Positions 23,532-32,044 of a DNA stretch of 64,000 nucleotides are shown here, piece after piece (position 1 is the stretch's first letter; each line of letters starts with the position of its first letter). Source of the stretch: Sphaerisporangium sp040649355. GTDB lineage: Bacteria > Actinomycetota > Actinomycetes > Streptosporangiales > Streptosporangiaceae. The stretch spans positions 186,001 through 250,000 of the forward strand of contig NZ_JBICTU010000006.1 in assembly GCF_043197795.1 (NCBI RefSeq), in the 5' to 3' direction. The notes under the pieces are model-generated. The model was not told the origin of the DNA. It worked only from the letters and a program-made list of their open reading frames with translations, and did no database searches. The translations under genes and the position numbers were made by a program.

Positions 23532-24466
23532 AGGAAAGAGGCCCTGTCCGCGGTCAACCAGGCGAGAATGCTCGGCAACGCATAGAGAGCCGAGAAATGT
23601 CCCACGGCGGGTTGGATGAGGGCCTCTGCCTTGGGTATCCGCTTGGCCAGCCACTCCGTATGCCGCACGGGAGAGAAGACGTCTTCTTCCCCGTGCCAGA
23701 GCCGGACGGGGATCGAGATGTCCGCAGGGTCGAATCCCCACGCCGACCGGAATGCGACTCCGTCGTCGATCCACCCACCTGCCGAGATCTTCAGTGCCTC
23801 CACGTAGCCCTCGGACAGCGATTTGCGGACCACCGAGTTCGCGACGATGCGCCGATCGGACTGCGGCAGCTCATGGAAGAAGCCGCGGATCAGGCGGGTG
23901 GGTAGCTGCTCAAGCTCCTCGGTGACCGGTTCGAGATAGTCGGCCAGGTGTGACGCCCCCAACTCGGCGGCTTTGTACTCCTGGATATTGGACTCCGCCA
24001 TATCGCCGAACCAGTCGAGGTCTTCAGCGTCCGGCGGGGCCAGCGTCACCAGGGCGGCGGCCCTCGTGACCCGATCTGGCAGCAGCGCGGCACACGCCAG
24101 CGCGTGCGGCCCCCCGCCCGACCTGCCCACGACGGCGAAACGCTTGAGCCCCAGTTCGTCGGCGACCGCCTTGACCTGGAACGCGCCATCACTCACGCGG
24201 CGGTCCTCGGCGCGGCTGGAGTCGCCGTACCCCGGCCTGTCGAAGCAGATCAAGCGGATCCGCTGGCGGAACAGTGACGCCGTCTTGGGCAATGGGCCGA
24301 TGCGGCATCCGGGAGTGCCGTGGAGAAAGAAGACGGGTGTGCCTGACGGATCGCCCAGCTGCGTCACCGCCAGCTTGCCACCACGCGAGTCGTCGATGAG
24401 AGTCGTTGGCACACCGTGCCGCGTCGGCACACTGCCCATCGTGGGCATCTTGTGCGTGGTCGGCAC
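23528..24466 (-). CDS. alpha/beta hydrolase
   Basis: 312-residue alpha/beta-hydrolase-fold enzyme. It has the oxyanion motif HGTPG, the CFDRPGYGDS strand-loop, the nucleophile elbow GRSGGG (serine), and a late catalytic histidine in PAVGHFSAL. An aspartate in WHGEEDVFSP is the likely acid. The substrate is unknown; the motif pattern suits small esters or epoxide/haloalkane-type relatives equally. The GTG start at 24466 has GGGAG 5 bases upstream. The N-terminus has a repetitive P/T-rich stretch (MPTTHKMPTMGSVPTRHG). It is convergent with fxsT. Confidence 0.88.
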   Translation of the reverse strand: MPTTHKMPTMGSVPTRHGVPTTLIDDSRGGKLAVTQLGDPSGTPVFFLHGTPGCRIGPLPKTASLFRQRIRLICFDRPGYGDSSRAEDRRVSDGAFQVKAVADELGLKRFAVVGRSGGGPHALACAALLPDRVTRAAALVTLAPPDAEDLDWFGDMAESNIQEYKAAELGASHLADYLEPVTEELEQLPTRLIRGFFHELPQSDRRIVANSVVRKSLSEGYVEALKISAGGWIDDGVAFRSAWGFDPADISIPVRLWHGEEDVFSPVRHTEWLAKRIPKAEALIQPAVGHFSALYALPSILAWLTADRASFL

Positions 24467-24991
24467 GTCTCTCCCTAACTGAAAGCGTTGTCACGCCGAG
24501 AGAACCGCACACGGTCGGTGAGAACTCACCGAGGCGCTTCCCGGCATGTAACCGCACAACGCACGTGGTCTGATGCAGGCGTGGCACGACAATAGAACGT
24601 GCCACATGGGCCTGTTCGGCACCGTGAGGACGTTCTGGTGACGACCCCGCTGAACTACAAAGCAAAGGTCCCCTCGACCTTACGCGGCCTGGGTAACGGT
24701 TACGATACCGCCCGCGCGGTCAAGGGGACCCCTATTCAAGTTCCCACTTCTCCTCATGGTCGCTTTGGGGGACAGTGCGTGAGGATTTTCCGTTCAGGCG
24801 TTCCCATAGCGGAGTGGATCCGATTCCGTCTCCGCCACCTCTCCACTGTTTCACGTGACCGCTGAAGTGTCCGTATCTGGAGTGCCAGGCTCTGGTGACC
24901 CGGGCATTCCCGTTCGGTATCGCGGGCGCGGGCGATCAGGCGGCGTCGTCATCGTCACCGGAGGGCAGGCGGGCGGTCTACGCTCGCGGGT
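24467..24991. other. intergenic region upstream of the hydrolase, with one doubtful small gene
   Basis: This 525-base region contains a perfect inverted repeat (CGGTGAG-AA-CTCACCG, 24516-24531) 50 bases upstream of the hydrolase start, which suits an operator for it. It also contains one possible small gene (24638-24865), listed separately. Base composition is lower in G+C than in the neighbours. Confidence 0.55.
24638..24865 (+). CDS. possible 75-residue hypothetical protein
   Basis: GTG start with GAGGA 7 bases upstream; the product begins MTTPLNYKAKVPSTLRGLGN and ends in a basic segment. I recognise no family. Codon use is weak for this genome, and a perfect palindrome, GTAACGGTTAC (24693-24703), lies inside, so it may be regulatory DNA rather than a gene. 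Confidence 0.3.
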   Translation: MTTPLNYKAKVPSTLRGLGNGYDTARAVKGTPIQVPTSPHGRFGGQCVRIFRSGVPIAEWIRFRLRHLSTVSRDR

Positions 24992-25771
24992 ATGAGCGTG
25001 GAGATCGAAGGTCGCTGGTCGCACGAAGACCACTGCTCGGCGTTTGAGGCCGAGCTCGGCCGGTTCGCCGGTGTCGTGGAGAACGCCGACCCGGCGGCGA
25101 AGGTGCCCACCTGTCCGGGCTGGACCATCGCCAAACTCCTCAAGCATGTCGGGATCACGCACCGATGGGCCGAGCACCTCGTGCGTCATCCTGTCCACGA
25201 GCCGTTGCCGACCCGGGACGTGCCGGTCACCCTGCCGGACGACGACACGGGCTATCCGGGCTGGCTGGCGGCGGGGGGCGCGTCCCTGGTGCGCACGCTG
25301 CGGGAGGCCGATGGCGACACCCCGGTCTGGGCGTGGGGAATCGACCAGCACGTCCGCTTCTGGTCCAGGCGGATGCTGCACGAGGGCACCGTCCACAGGG
25401 CCGACGTCGAGATCGCCCTCGGGCGCGAGCCTGCGATCGATTCCAGGGTCGCCACGGACGGCGTGGACGAGCTCCTCGGTAACCTGTCTGTGGCCACGTG
25501 GGTGGCCGCCAGCCTGAAGGAACTGGGGGGAGACGGCGAGGTCCTGCACTTCCACGCCACGGACACCGCTGACGGGGAGTGGATGGTCACGCTGGGACCC
25601 GAGGGCTTCTCCGCCCGGCACGGTCACGGCAAGGGCGACGTCGCCGTGCGCGGAACCGCGAGTGACCTGCTGCTTCTCCTCTACGGCCGCCTCGCGCCCG
25701 AAGGCGGCCGCTTCGAGGTGTTCGGCGACCGGGAGCTGCTCGGCCGCTGGCTGGAGAAGACGGCCCTCTGA
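24992..25771 (+). CDS. maleylpyruvate isomerase family mycothiol-dependent enzyme
   Basis: 259-residue protein of the MDMPI/DinB-like fold. The N-terminal half has the family pattern VPTCPGWTIAKLLKHVG followed by HRWAEHLV, and the metal-site segment RRMLHEGTVHRADVEIAL supplies further histidines and a glutamate. The C-terminal half (VATWVAASLKEL to ELLGRWLEKTAL) is the small extra domain common in actinobacterial members. These enzymes are often mycothiol-dependent transferases or isomerases; the substrate here is unknown. It has its own start (ATG 24992) and no operon partner upstream. Confidence 0.85.
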   Translation: MSVEIEGRWSHEDHCSAFEAELGRFAGVVENADPAAKVPTCPGWTIAKLLKHVGITHRWAEHLVRHPVHEPLPTRDVPVTLPDDDTGYPGWLAAGGASLVRTLREADGDTPVWAWGIDQHVRFWSRRMLHEGTVHRADVEIALGREPAIDSRVATDGVDELLGNLSVATWVAASLKELGGDGEVLHFHATDTADGEWMVTLGPEGFSARHGHGKGDVAVRGTASDLLLLLYGRLAPEGGRFEVFGDRELLGRWLEKTAL

Positions 25772-25835
25772 TCGTGCAGCTCGTGATCTACGCGCCGGGG
25801 CGGGCCGTGGGCGGCTGTGCGCGGGACGGTTGACC

Positions 25836-26972
25836 ATGGCTCCCGGACCCTTCCCCGCGGCGGCCGGGGAGCCGCCCGAGTCCTTCCTCGCCGTGGCCGG
25901 GGAACTGCTCGCCGTGCCCTCGACCGCCGACCGTCCCGACGAGCTGCGCCGCGCGCTCGACCTCGTGATCGACTTCGTCGGACCGGGTTTCACGGTGGAG
26001 CGGTTCGAGTCCAATGGCAAGCCCAGCGCGCTGCTGTACCCGGGCACGGCACGACAGCGCTTCAGGGTCATCCTCAACGCCCACCTCGACGTCGTGCCCG
26101 CTCCGCCGCACCAGTTCCTGCCCCGCCGCGAGGGCACCCGCCTTTACGCCAGGGGCGCCCAGGACATGAAGGTGTCGGCGCTGGTGGAGGCACAGGTCTT
26201 CCGCGACCTCGCCGGCGGCCTGCCGTACCCGATCGCGTTGCAACTGGTCACCGACGAGGAGGTCGGCGGGCGCGACGGCACGCGGTACCAGCTGGAACAG
26301 GGCGTCACCGGCGACTTCGTGGTCATCGGTGAGGGCAGCGGACTGCGCATCGTCACCGACTCGAAAGGGATGCTGGCCGTGAACCTCACGGCCGTCGGCC
26401 TGAACGCCCACGGCGCCTACCCCTGGCTCGGCGACAACGCCCTGATCAAGCTGCACCGGAGCCTGGACAACCTGCTGACCCGGTATCCCGTCGCGACCGA
26501 GGAGATCTGGCGTACGACCGTCAACGTCGCCGCGATCGAGACGCCGGGCGCGGTCCGCAACCAGGTGCCGGCCCTGGCGGAGGCGTGCCTGGACATCCGC
26601 TTCCCTCCGGAGGACGCCGACCTGAACGGCAGGAGCGTCCAGGAGATCACCGCGTACCTGGCGACCTTCTGCGAGCCCGGCGTCACACCCGTCGTCGACC
26701 ACGTCGACGTGCCCCACCACGCCGATCGTGACCGCCCGGAGGTGCGCATGCTCCAGCGGGCCACGCTGGAGCAGGACCACCAAGCCGAGCTTCTCCGCAA
26801 GCACGGCGCCGCCGACGGCCGCTTCTACTACCAGCGGGGCATCGACGCGGTCATCTTCGGCGCGGGCGGCGACGGCCAGCACGGCCCGGAGGAGTACGCC
26901 GACCTCACCACGATCACGCCGTACTACCGGGCGCTGGTGCGATTCCTCCGGGGTTTAGAGGGCATCGGGTGA
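25836..26972 (+). CDS. M20 family metallopeptidase (ArgE/DapE type)
   Basis: 378-residue zinc-dependent deacylase/peptidase. Metal ligands are visible in NAHLDVVP (HxD), RGAQDMK, and TDEEVGG with the catalytic glutamate. GLNAHGAYPW marks the dimerisation-domain entry, and a C-terminal GAGGDGQHGPEEY supplies the last histidine. The substrate is probably a small peptide or N-acyl amino acid; the sequence does not decide between them. The ATG at 25836 lies 64 bases after the previous gene. Its 3' end overlaps the convergent phosphoribosyltransferase-like gene by 18 bases. Confidence 0.87.
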   Translation: MAPGPFPAAAGEPPESFLAVAGELLAVPSTADRPDELRRALDLVIDFVGPGFTVERFESNGKPSALLYPGTARQRFRVILNAHLDVVPAPPHQFLPRREGTRLYARGAQDMKVSALVEAQVFRDLAGGLPYPIALQLVTDEEVGGRDGTRYQLEQGVTGDFVVIGEGSGLRIVTDSKGMLAVNLTAVGLNAHGAYPWLGDNALIKLHRSLDNLLTRYPVATEEIWRTTVNVAAIETPGAVRNQVPALAEACLDIRFPPEDADLNGRSVQEITAYLATFCEPGVTPVVDHVDVPHHADRDRPEVRMLQRATLEQDHQAELLRKHGAADGRFYYQRGIDAVIFGAGGDGQHGPEEYADLTTITPYYRALVRFLRGLEGIG

Positions 26973-27851
26973 AGCGATGATGCGCTTCCAGCCGGGCCCG
27001 AGGGCGCCGGCGTACGCCGCGCGCTCGTGGGCGAGCTCGGCCCAGCTCTCCGGTCTCTCGGCGACCGCCAGGCAGTCGCTGCCATGCAGGCCCCACACCT
27101 CCGCCTCCACCCAGCACAGCCGTCTGTACTTGCGCGGGGACACGACCTGTGAGCCGAAGTCCCATCCAACGGCCGAGACCGGCCTTCCGGAGAACTGCCT
27201 CGCGGCCCGGTCGACGTACGCCTGCCGGGTTACCGTCTCCGGATGCAGGAACGAGAGGTCGAACCCGTTGAGACCGAGGCCGAAGGCGGCCAGGCCGTAG
27301 AGGAAGGTCGAGCGTATGCCCCTTTTCGCGCAGAAGGCGGCGATCCTCTCCGCTCCTCCCATGGTCCCGGCGTACGACAGGACGTACAGCCGTTTCAGCG
27401 TGTGGGACTCCAGGTAGCGGCCGACCGCCGCGACGACCGTCGCCCCGGAGGCGACGGTGTCTCCGATCAGCAGCGTCTGCGCGGGCGCCTCGATCTGGGC
27501 GTAGGAGACCTCGACCCGTGCGGACTCCGCGGACACGGCCACGCGCGAGGTGGCGACCAGGTTCAGCGGCAGGTTGTGACCGCACTGCTGGGCCACGGCG
27601 TCGCCGAGCTGGTAGACCAGCCCCTTGCTCAGGATCATCAGCTCGGCCGTGTCGTCAGGGTGATACTCGTCGGCCAGATGGCGGACGAATTGGCGGCTCG
27701 ACTCCAGGCACGCCCGCCGGAAGTCCGTTCCGACGAGGTTCCGGTCGAAGAGCATGCGTTCCAGAGCGCTGTTGCGCACCACGTACAACCGGGACGCGTC
27801 CGTTCCCGCCTTGATGAGCTCCGCGGTGCTGTCCTCAGCATCGAGGATCAC
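26955..27851 (-). CDS. phosphoribosyltransferase-like protein
   Basis: 298 residues. The segment TLLIGDTVASGATVVAAV matches the PRPP-binding loop of type I phosphoribosyltransferases (hydrophobic strand, acidic residues, then SGxT), and the earlier MILSKGLVYQLGDAV suits the fold's N-terminal part. The C-terminal 100 residues (GWDFGSQVVSPRKYRRLCW) are unfamiliar. It is last in a four-gene minus-strand set. The GTG start at 27851 has AAGGAGG just upstream and lies 18 bases after the deoxyribosyltransferase-like gene. The context suggests it acts on a nucleotide or base released by its neighbour; this is inference. Confidence 0.7.
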   Translation of the reverse strand: MILDAEDSTAELIKAGTDASRLYVVRNSALERMLFDRNLVGTDFRRACLESSRQFVRHLADEYHPDDTAELMILSKGLVYQLGDAVAQQCGHNLPLNLVATSRVAVSAESARVEVSYAQIEAPAQTLLIGDTVASGATVVAAVGRYLESHTLKRLYVLSYAGTMGGAERIAAFCAKRGIRSTFLYGLAAFGLGLNGFDLSFLHPETVTRQAYVDRAARQFSGRPVSAVGWDFGSQVVSPRKYRRLCWVEAEVWGLHGSDCLAVAERPESWAELAHERAAYAGALGPGWKRIIASPDAL

Positions 27852-27869
27852 CTGGTCCTCCTTATCCGG

Positions 27870-28457
27870 TCATCCAGGGATTCGGTCGAGCTGTCGCAAC
27901 GCCTCCAGCATGGGGATGTCGGCTCCGAGGACGTTGTCGCGATATTCGTCGATCGCCCTTCCGAGCCAGCCGGGCACGTGCGCCAGCCGGGGGAGGGCGT
28001 TGGCGTCCACGATGCGCGCCAGCTCCTCGCCGGCGGCGAGGAAGTCGTCGGCGATGGCCGCGGAGAGGGCGGCGACATGCGGATGGACGTAGTCGTGAAC
28101 CGTGACCCCGCGGTATTCGAGCGTGTCGGCCCGGTATTTGGAGTTCGGCGGCGCCACGACGATGACGGGCGTGCCGAAGGTGCCGGCCGCCGCCATCTCG
28201 ACGCCGATGCCGAGGCCGCGCCTCTCGCGCGCGTCCACGATGACCGCCGTCGCGACCATGACCTGGTACATGTCTCGACCAAACTGCCCAAGGGTGTTGT
28301 TCGGGTCGGTGATGGGGTCGTCGGGATTCAGGAAGACGACCTCGTGGGGTGCGGCTCCTTTGGCGACCTCCGTCCTCTCCGTGTCGGACCAGGTGAGCTT
28401 CCTGCTGTCGGAAGCCCCCTTCGCGATGGACCCGGAGCAGTACACCGAAAGCTTCAT
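27870..28457 (-). CDS. nucleoside 2-deoxyribosyltransferase-like protein
   Basis: 195 residues resembling the nucleoside deoxyribosyltransferase/deoxyribohydrolase superfamily. It has an N-terminal MKLSVYCSGSIAKG strand-loop, a VDARERRGLGIGVEMAAAGTFGTPVIVV core with the expected glycine-rich loop and glutamate, and a helical C-terminus. Family members cleave or exchange the base of deoxynucleosides or nucleotides. The ATG at 28457 has GAGGGA upstream. It sits 60 bases after the unknown gene and 18 before the phosphoribosyltransferase-like gene, so the two probably act in sequence. Confidence 0.72.
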   Translation of the reverse strand: MKLSVYCSGSIAKGASDSRKLTWSDTERTEVAKGAAPHEVVFLNPDDPITDPNNTLGQFGRDMYQVMVATAVIVDARERRGLGIGVEMAAAGTFGTPVIVVAPPNSKYRADTLEYRGVTVHDYVHPHVAALSAAIADDFLAAGEELARIVDANALPRLAHVPGWLGRAIDEYRDNVLGADIPMLEALRQLDRIPG

Positions 28458-28517
28458 TGGTGTTCCCTCGCCGTTCGTTCCGCCCGCGACGGACCTCGCG
28501 CGGGGTGAGCGGAACGG

Positions 28518-29666
28518 TCAGCCGGGCATTCGGGCCAGCTGGTCGGCCACGACCGCCACGTTGGACAGTGCGTCCCCACAGGTGACGGCCGGACCGAAGT
28601 GTCGAGACCTACTGGCGCCGATGATCGCGAGCCTGAATGCGTTCGCCGAGCCGCTCCCATACAGCAACGACGTAATCATGCCGAACTCGGCGCTGGATCT
28701 CAGAAGAACGAGCTCCTTCCAGCTTGCCCCACGGTGAACGAAGTGATCGACGCGCAGCCAGTGCAGCGCGAGGTCGAGGCGGCGGGACGACAGGACCCGC
28801 CCCTTCATGTCCTCCATCGAGTCGTCCAGCTCACACGAGAGCCGCCCGATCGGCAGGTCGGTGAGGATCGCGGTGTCCAGGTCGCGTACGTAGGAGCGCA
28901 GGTAGGCGGCCGACAGGAACAGGCCGAGGAGGCTGTCGGCGTCGTCCGGCACCGGTCCGGGCAGCGTCCGCTCGACGAAGCGCTTGACGAACGCCTGCCC
29001 TTCCAGCCGCTCGGGTGACTTGGCCATGATGCGTGCCACGCGCCCGTACGGGCGGTGCCACGCGCGCGCGACCGCGTGGACGACACCCGACAGACCGCCC
29101 TCCGGGGCCAGCGCCGCGCTCCACTGGTCGGCGATGCCCGCGGACGTCGGTTTCCCGAAGTGCGGGTACCACGCCAGATCGGGCTCGATGTGGACCCGGT
29201 GCGACGTCGAATAGGGATTCCTCTCGTCCCGGCGATACTCCCGGACTTTTGTGTCCTGGTACGCCGTCAGTTCCGGGGTGCGGGATGTATGGCGTATCAG
29301 GCCCTCGTGGATCAGCGGTTCTATACCGGCGAGGAAAACGTCGAACCACGGCAGCTCGAACATGTACGACGAGGGGAAAATGAGATAGGCGTCCGTCAGG
29401 AGCACCGCCAGCCGGGTGGCCCTCAGCGCCTGTGTCAGAATTTGGCCGACGTCGCCTCTGGTCACGTCCTTTCCGTAACAGGCGAGGATCTCGGGGTTGA
29501 CGTACTGGATGAACAGCGACCGCTCCCGCCGGTAGGAGCCCTCGTCGGCCGTGGCCGGCCTGTCCATCAGGATGTTCACCGACAGGTCGCGCGCCGCGGT
29601 GAAGGCGTCGCGCCGTGCCAGGACGCGCTGGACCACCTGTCCGGGGGGCTCCCGCTCAACCTTCAT
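28518..29666 (-). CDS. hypothetical protein of the nucleotide-enzyme island
   Basis: 382 residues, no family recognised. It has no membrane segment or signal peptide. Features are the N-terminal VLARRDAFTAARDLSVNILM, a distinctive FIQYVNPEILACYGKD, an aromatic stretch LLTDAYLIFPSSYMFELPWF, and a helical, arginine-rich second half. The start ATG at 29666 overlaps the stop of the upstream small gene by 11 bases, so the two are translationally coupled. Its position between a small repeat-tailed protein and two nucleotide-acting enzymes suggests a sensor or effector role, but nothing in the sequence proves it. Confidence 0.75.
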   Translation of the reverse strand: MKVEREPPGQVVQRVLARRDAFTAARDLSVNILMDRPATADEGSYRRERSLFIQYVNPEILACYGKDVTRGDVGQILTQALRATRLAVLLTDAYLIFPSSYMFELPWFDVFLAGIEPLIHEGLIRHTSRTPELTAYQDTKVREYRRDERNPYSTSHRVHIEPDLAWYPHFGKPTSAGIADQWSAALAPEGGLSGVVHAVARAWHRPYGRVARIMAKSPERLEGQAFVKRFVERTLPGPVPDDADSLLGLFLSAAYLRSYVRDLDTAILTDLPIGRLSCELDDSMEDMKGRVLSSRRLDLALHWLRVDHFVHRGASWKELVLLRSSAEFGMITSLLYGSGSANAFRLAIIGASRSRHFGPAVTCGDALSNVAVVADQLARMPG

Positions 29667-30084
29667 CGTCGTCGTCCACCTCCGGGAAGACGACGTGCTG
29701 GTCGCGGCCGGCGGTGTAGGAGTCGCGGCCCGCGGTGATGTGCTGCACCACGTTGAAGGAGTCCCGTGCGGTGAGTTGCCGCACGTCACGGACGAACTCA
29801 TGCAGTTCGGGGGCGGCTTCTCCGTGCTGGGAGAGGAAGGCGGCCAGGAGCGTCGCCCAGCGCCGGCGCTCCTCGTCGACGGCCGGCTCCAGCGGGCCGG
29901 AGGACGATCGCAGGCGCTGCGCCGTCTCGTCGAGCTCGCGTGCCAGCTCCGCCTGGTCGACTTCACCGTGGCGGCTGAAGATCATTGAGAAGCGCGCCTT
30001 GACCGCTTCCCAGGTGTCCTTGGTCATGGCCTGGACCAGTGCTGTGCCCGCGGCGGCGGCGAGGCTGACCAGGGCGGGGTCCAT
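29656..30084 (-). CDS. small protein with C-terminal AGRD-type repeat motif
   Basis: 142 residues: an alpha-helical N-terminal two thirds (LAAAAGTALVQAM; TKDTWEAVKARFSMIF; ELARELDETAQRL) and a C-terminal tail VVQHITAGRDSYTAGRDQHV ending in acidic residues. Such short AGRD/AGRDQ repeats occur at the ends of small actinobacterial proteins encoded beside conflict-type effectors and may be assembly or amyloid-like signalling motifs; that link is inference. The ATG at 30084 has AAGGAGT upstream. It is the first gene of the island. Confidence 0.78.
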   Translation of the reverse strand: MDPALVSLAAAAGTALVQAMTKDTWEAVKARFSMIFSRHGEVDQAELARELDETAQRLRSSSGPLEPAVDEERRRWATLLAAFLSQHGEAAPELHEFVRDVRQLTARDSFNVVQHITAGRDSYTAGRDQHVVFPEVDDDDEG

Positions 30085-30099
30085 CGCGGATACTCCTTC

Positions 30100-30270
30100 G
30101 TTGCGATGCGTTCCCCACCGGACGGCTTGATTGTCAGGCTAGTATGCCGCGCTCCGTGACGCTTTTCCAGGCCTTTGTAAACCGCGTTTGTCAGCGCCAC
30201 GGCAACGACGCCCGCACCAACGACCTCCCAGCATGAGGCATCGCAGAAGATCTTCCAGGAGCGCAAGGAA
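30100..30270 (-). pseudogene. possible remnant of an effector-associated small protein
   Basis: The minus-strand segment reads WEVVGAGVVAVALTNAVYKG followed by LEKRHGAR and then HTSLTIKPSGGERIATKEY. A hydrophobic stretch, a basic linker and a strand-like end resemble the C-terminal part of the effector-associated constant component (EACC1-like) proteins. No start with a ribosome site precedes it, and the frame runs into the next gene. I regard it as a weak candidate remnant directly ahead of the island. Confidence 0.25.
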
Positions 30271-30322
30271 CTGATCCCTCGCGTCTTCCAGAAGGTGCTG
30301 CACGTCACCCGGTACCCGGCAG

Positions 30323-32044
30323 TCAGTGGTCCGGGTGGGTGGTGCGGGTGAGGAGGAGGGCCACGTCGTCGTACTGCTTGGGGAGGGCGGCGATGATGGC
30401 GTCACAGGTGGACTCCAGCGTGTCGCGGGGGGAGCTTAGCGCCTCCTTCAGGGCCGCGATGCCGCTGTCGATGTCCTGCTCGCGGCTCTCCACGAGCCCG
30501 TCGGTGTAGAGAGCGAGCGTGCTCCCGACGGGGATCCGCACCTCCGTCGTGGTGAAGGCCCGGGAGAACGTGGGGTCGCCGAGGCCGAGGGCCAGCCCCG
30601 ACGGCAGGGCGAGCACGGAGGCGGTGCCGTCGGGATGGACCAGGATCGGCGGCGGATGGCCGGCGCGCGAGAGGGCGCAGGTGCGGGTGGCGAGGTCGAC
30701 GGTGGCGTAGAGGCAGGTGGCGCACTGGATGGAGTCCATGTCCTCGGCCATGCGGTCGAGTCGGCGCAGCACCTGGTCGGGCGGCAGGTCGAAGCCGGCG
30801 AACGCCCGTACGGCCGCGCGGAGCTGGCCCATCGCGCCGGCGGCCACCGCGCCGTGTCCCATGGCGTCCCCGATCACCAGGGCGATGCGGGTCTCGGACA
30901 GCGAGATCACGTCGTACCAGTCGCCGCCCACCGTCATGGCGCTCGCGGGCAGGTAGCGGTGGGCGACCTCCAGGCCGGGCGGGACGGTGAGCGTGCGGGG
31001 CGCCAGGTCCTGCTGGATCGCCTGCCCGGTGCGGCGCTCGCGGCAGTAGAGCCGGGCGTTGTCGATGCAGATGGCCGCCCGGGTGGCGAGGTCCTCGGCC
31101 AGGGTCCTGTCGTGGTCGTCGAAGCGGGGACGGTCGGCGGTGCGGCTGAAGGCGATGAAGCCCAGCACGATGCCCCGGGCCGTCAGCGGCGCCGCGAGGA
31201 ACGAGGTCTTCTCAAGAACGCTGATCGCCGGCCCGCCCAGCATGCCCGTGATCCGGTCGAGCTCCTTGATCTCCAGATCGGCCATGGTGTAGACGATGGC
31301 GGTGTCGCCGATCATGCACCGGTTGGCCGGGTGCCGCGCGCCGTAGTGGACGATCTCGTTGGCCGGGAAGACGGCACGCCAGTCGCACTCGCCGGAGAGG
31401 GCCTCGCCGCCGCGGCCGGGGCCGAGGCGGATGGCCAGCCGCCGGACCCTGACCGACCCGTCGGCCGCGAGGTCGGGGTAGAGCTCGTCCCTCAGCAGGC
31501 CCTCGACGATGTAGAGGCTGGCCGCGTCGGCGAACCTGGGCACGGCGATGTCCATGAAGTCCTCGGCGGCCTGCCGAGGTTCGAGCGAGGCGCCGACGTG
31601 GGCGCTCAGCTCGTTCAGCAGGGCGAGGCGGTCACCGGCCGCGTCGCCGGCGTCGGAGCGCGGGGAGGTGTCCATGGCGGTGACCATCACCGCGCCCCAC
31701 GCGCCGGGACGGGCCAGCGGCTCCCAGCTGAACGCCACGTCGTGGACCCGGCCGTCGGCGCACGCGACGGAGAGGATCTCGCTCCACCGCGCGCCGGCGC
31801 CCACCTGGGCGAGGACCCGCCTGACGGTGTCACGACGGGTGGCACCGAGCAGCAGATCGCAGATGTCATGGCCCAAGGCCCTCGCGGGAGCGTGGCCGAA
31901 CAGCCGGGTGGCGCCGCCGCCCCACTCGGTGACGCACCCCCGCCCGTCGAGAACCAGAGCGGCGAACCCCGCCAGCTGCGCCATGCCGGGGCGTGAACCC
32001 CACGGGTCGTCGACCGGCGACCCCGATCTCGCCGCACCCGCCAC
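30323..32044 (-). CDS. PAS-GAF-SpoIIE-type PP2C phosphatase
   Basis: 573-residue serine/threonine phosphatase of the SpoIIE/RsbU class. A PAS-like domain is at about 20-125 (FAALVLDGRGCVTEWGGGA), a GAF domain at about 140-335 (LALLNELSAHVGASL to RAAICIDNARLY), and the PP2C domain occupies the rest. Metal-binding aspartates are in VGGDWYDVI, GDAMGHG, LYTDGLVE and YDDVALLL. It likely dephosphorylates an anti-sigma-factor antagonist. No kinase domain or STAS partner is nearby. The GTG at 32044 follows AGGGGGG. Confidence 0.92.
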   Translation of the reverse strand: MAGAARSGSPVDDPWGSRPGMAQLAGFAALVLDGRGCVTEWGGGATRLFGHAPARALGHDICDLLLGATRRDTVRRVLAQVGAGARWSEILSVACADGRVHDVAFSWEPLARPGAWGAVMVTAMDTSPRSDAGDAAGDRLALLNELSAHVGASLEPRQAAEDFMDIAVPRFADAASLYIVEGLLRDELYPDLAADGSVRVRRLAIRLGPGRGGEALSGECDWRAVFPANEIVHYGARHPANRCMIGDTAIVYTMADLEIKELDRITGMLGGPAISVLEKTSFLAAPLTARGIVLGFIAFSRTADRPRFDDHDRTLAEDLATRAAICIDNARLYCRERRTGQAIQQDLAPRTLTVPPGLEVAHRYLPASAMTVGGDWYDVISLSETRIALVIGDAMGHGAVAAGAMGQLRAAVRAFAGFDLPPDQVLRRLDRMAEDMDSIQCATCLYATVDLATRTCALSRAGHPPPILVHPDGTASVLALPSGLALGLGDPTFSRAFTTTEVRIPVGSTLALYTDGLVESREQDIDSGIAALKEALSSPRDTLESTCDAIIAALPKQYDDVALLLTRTTHPDH

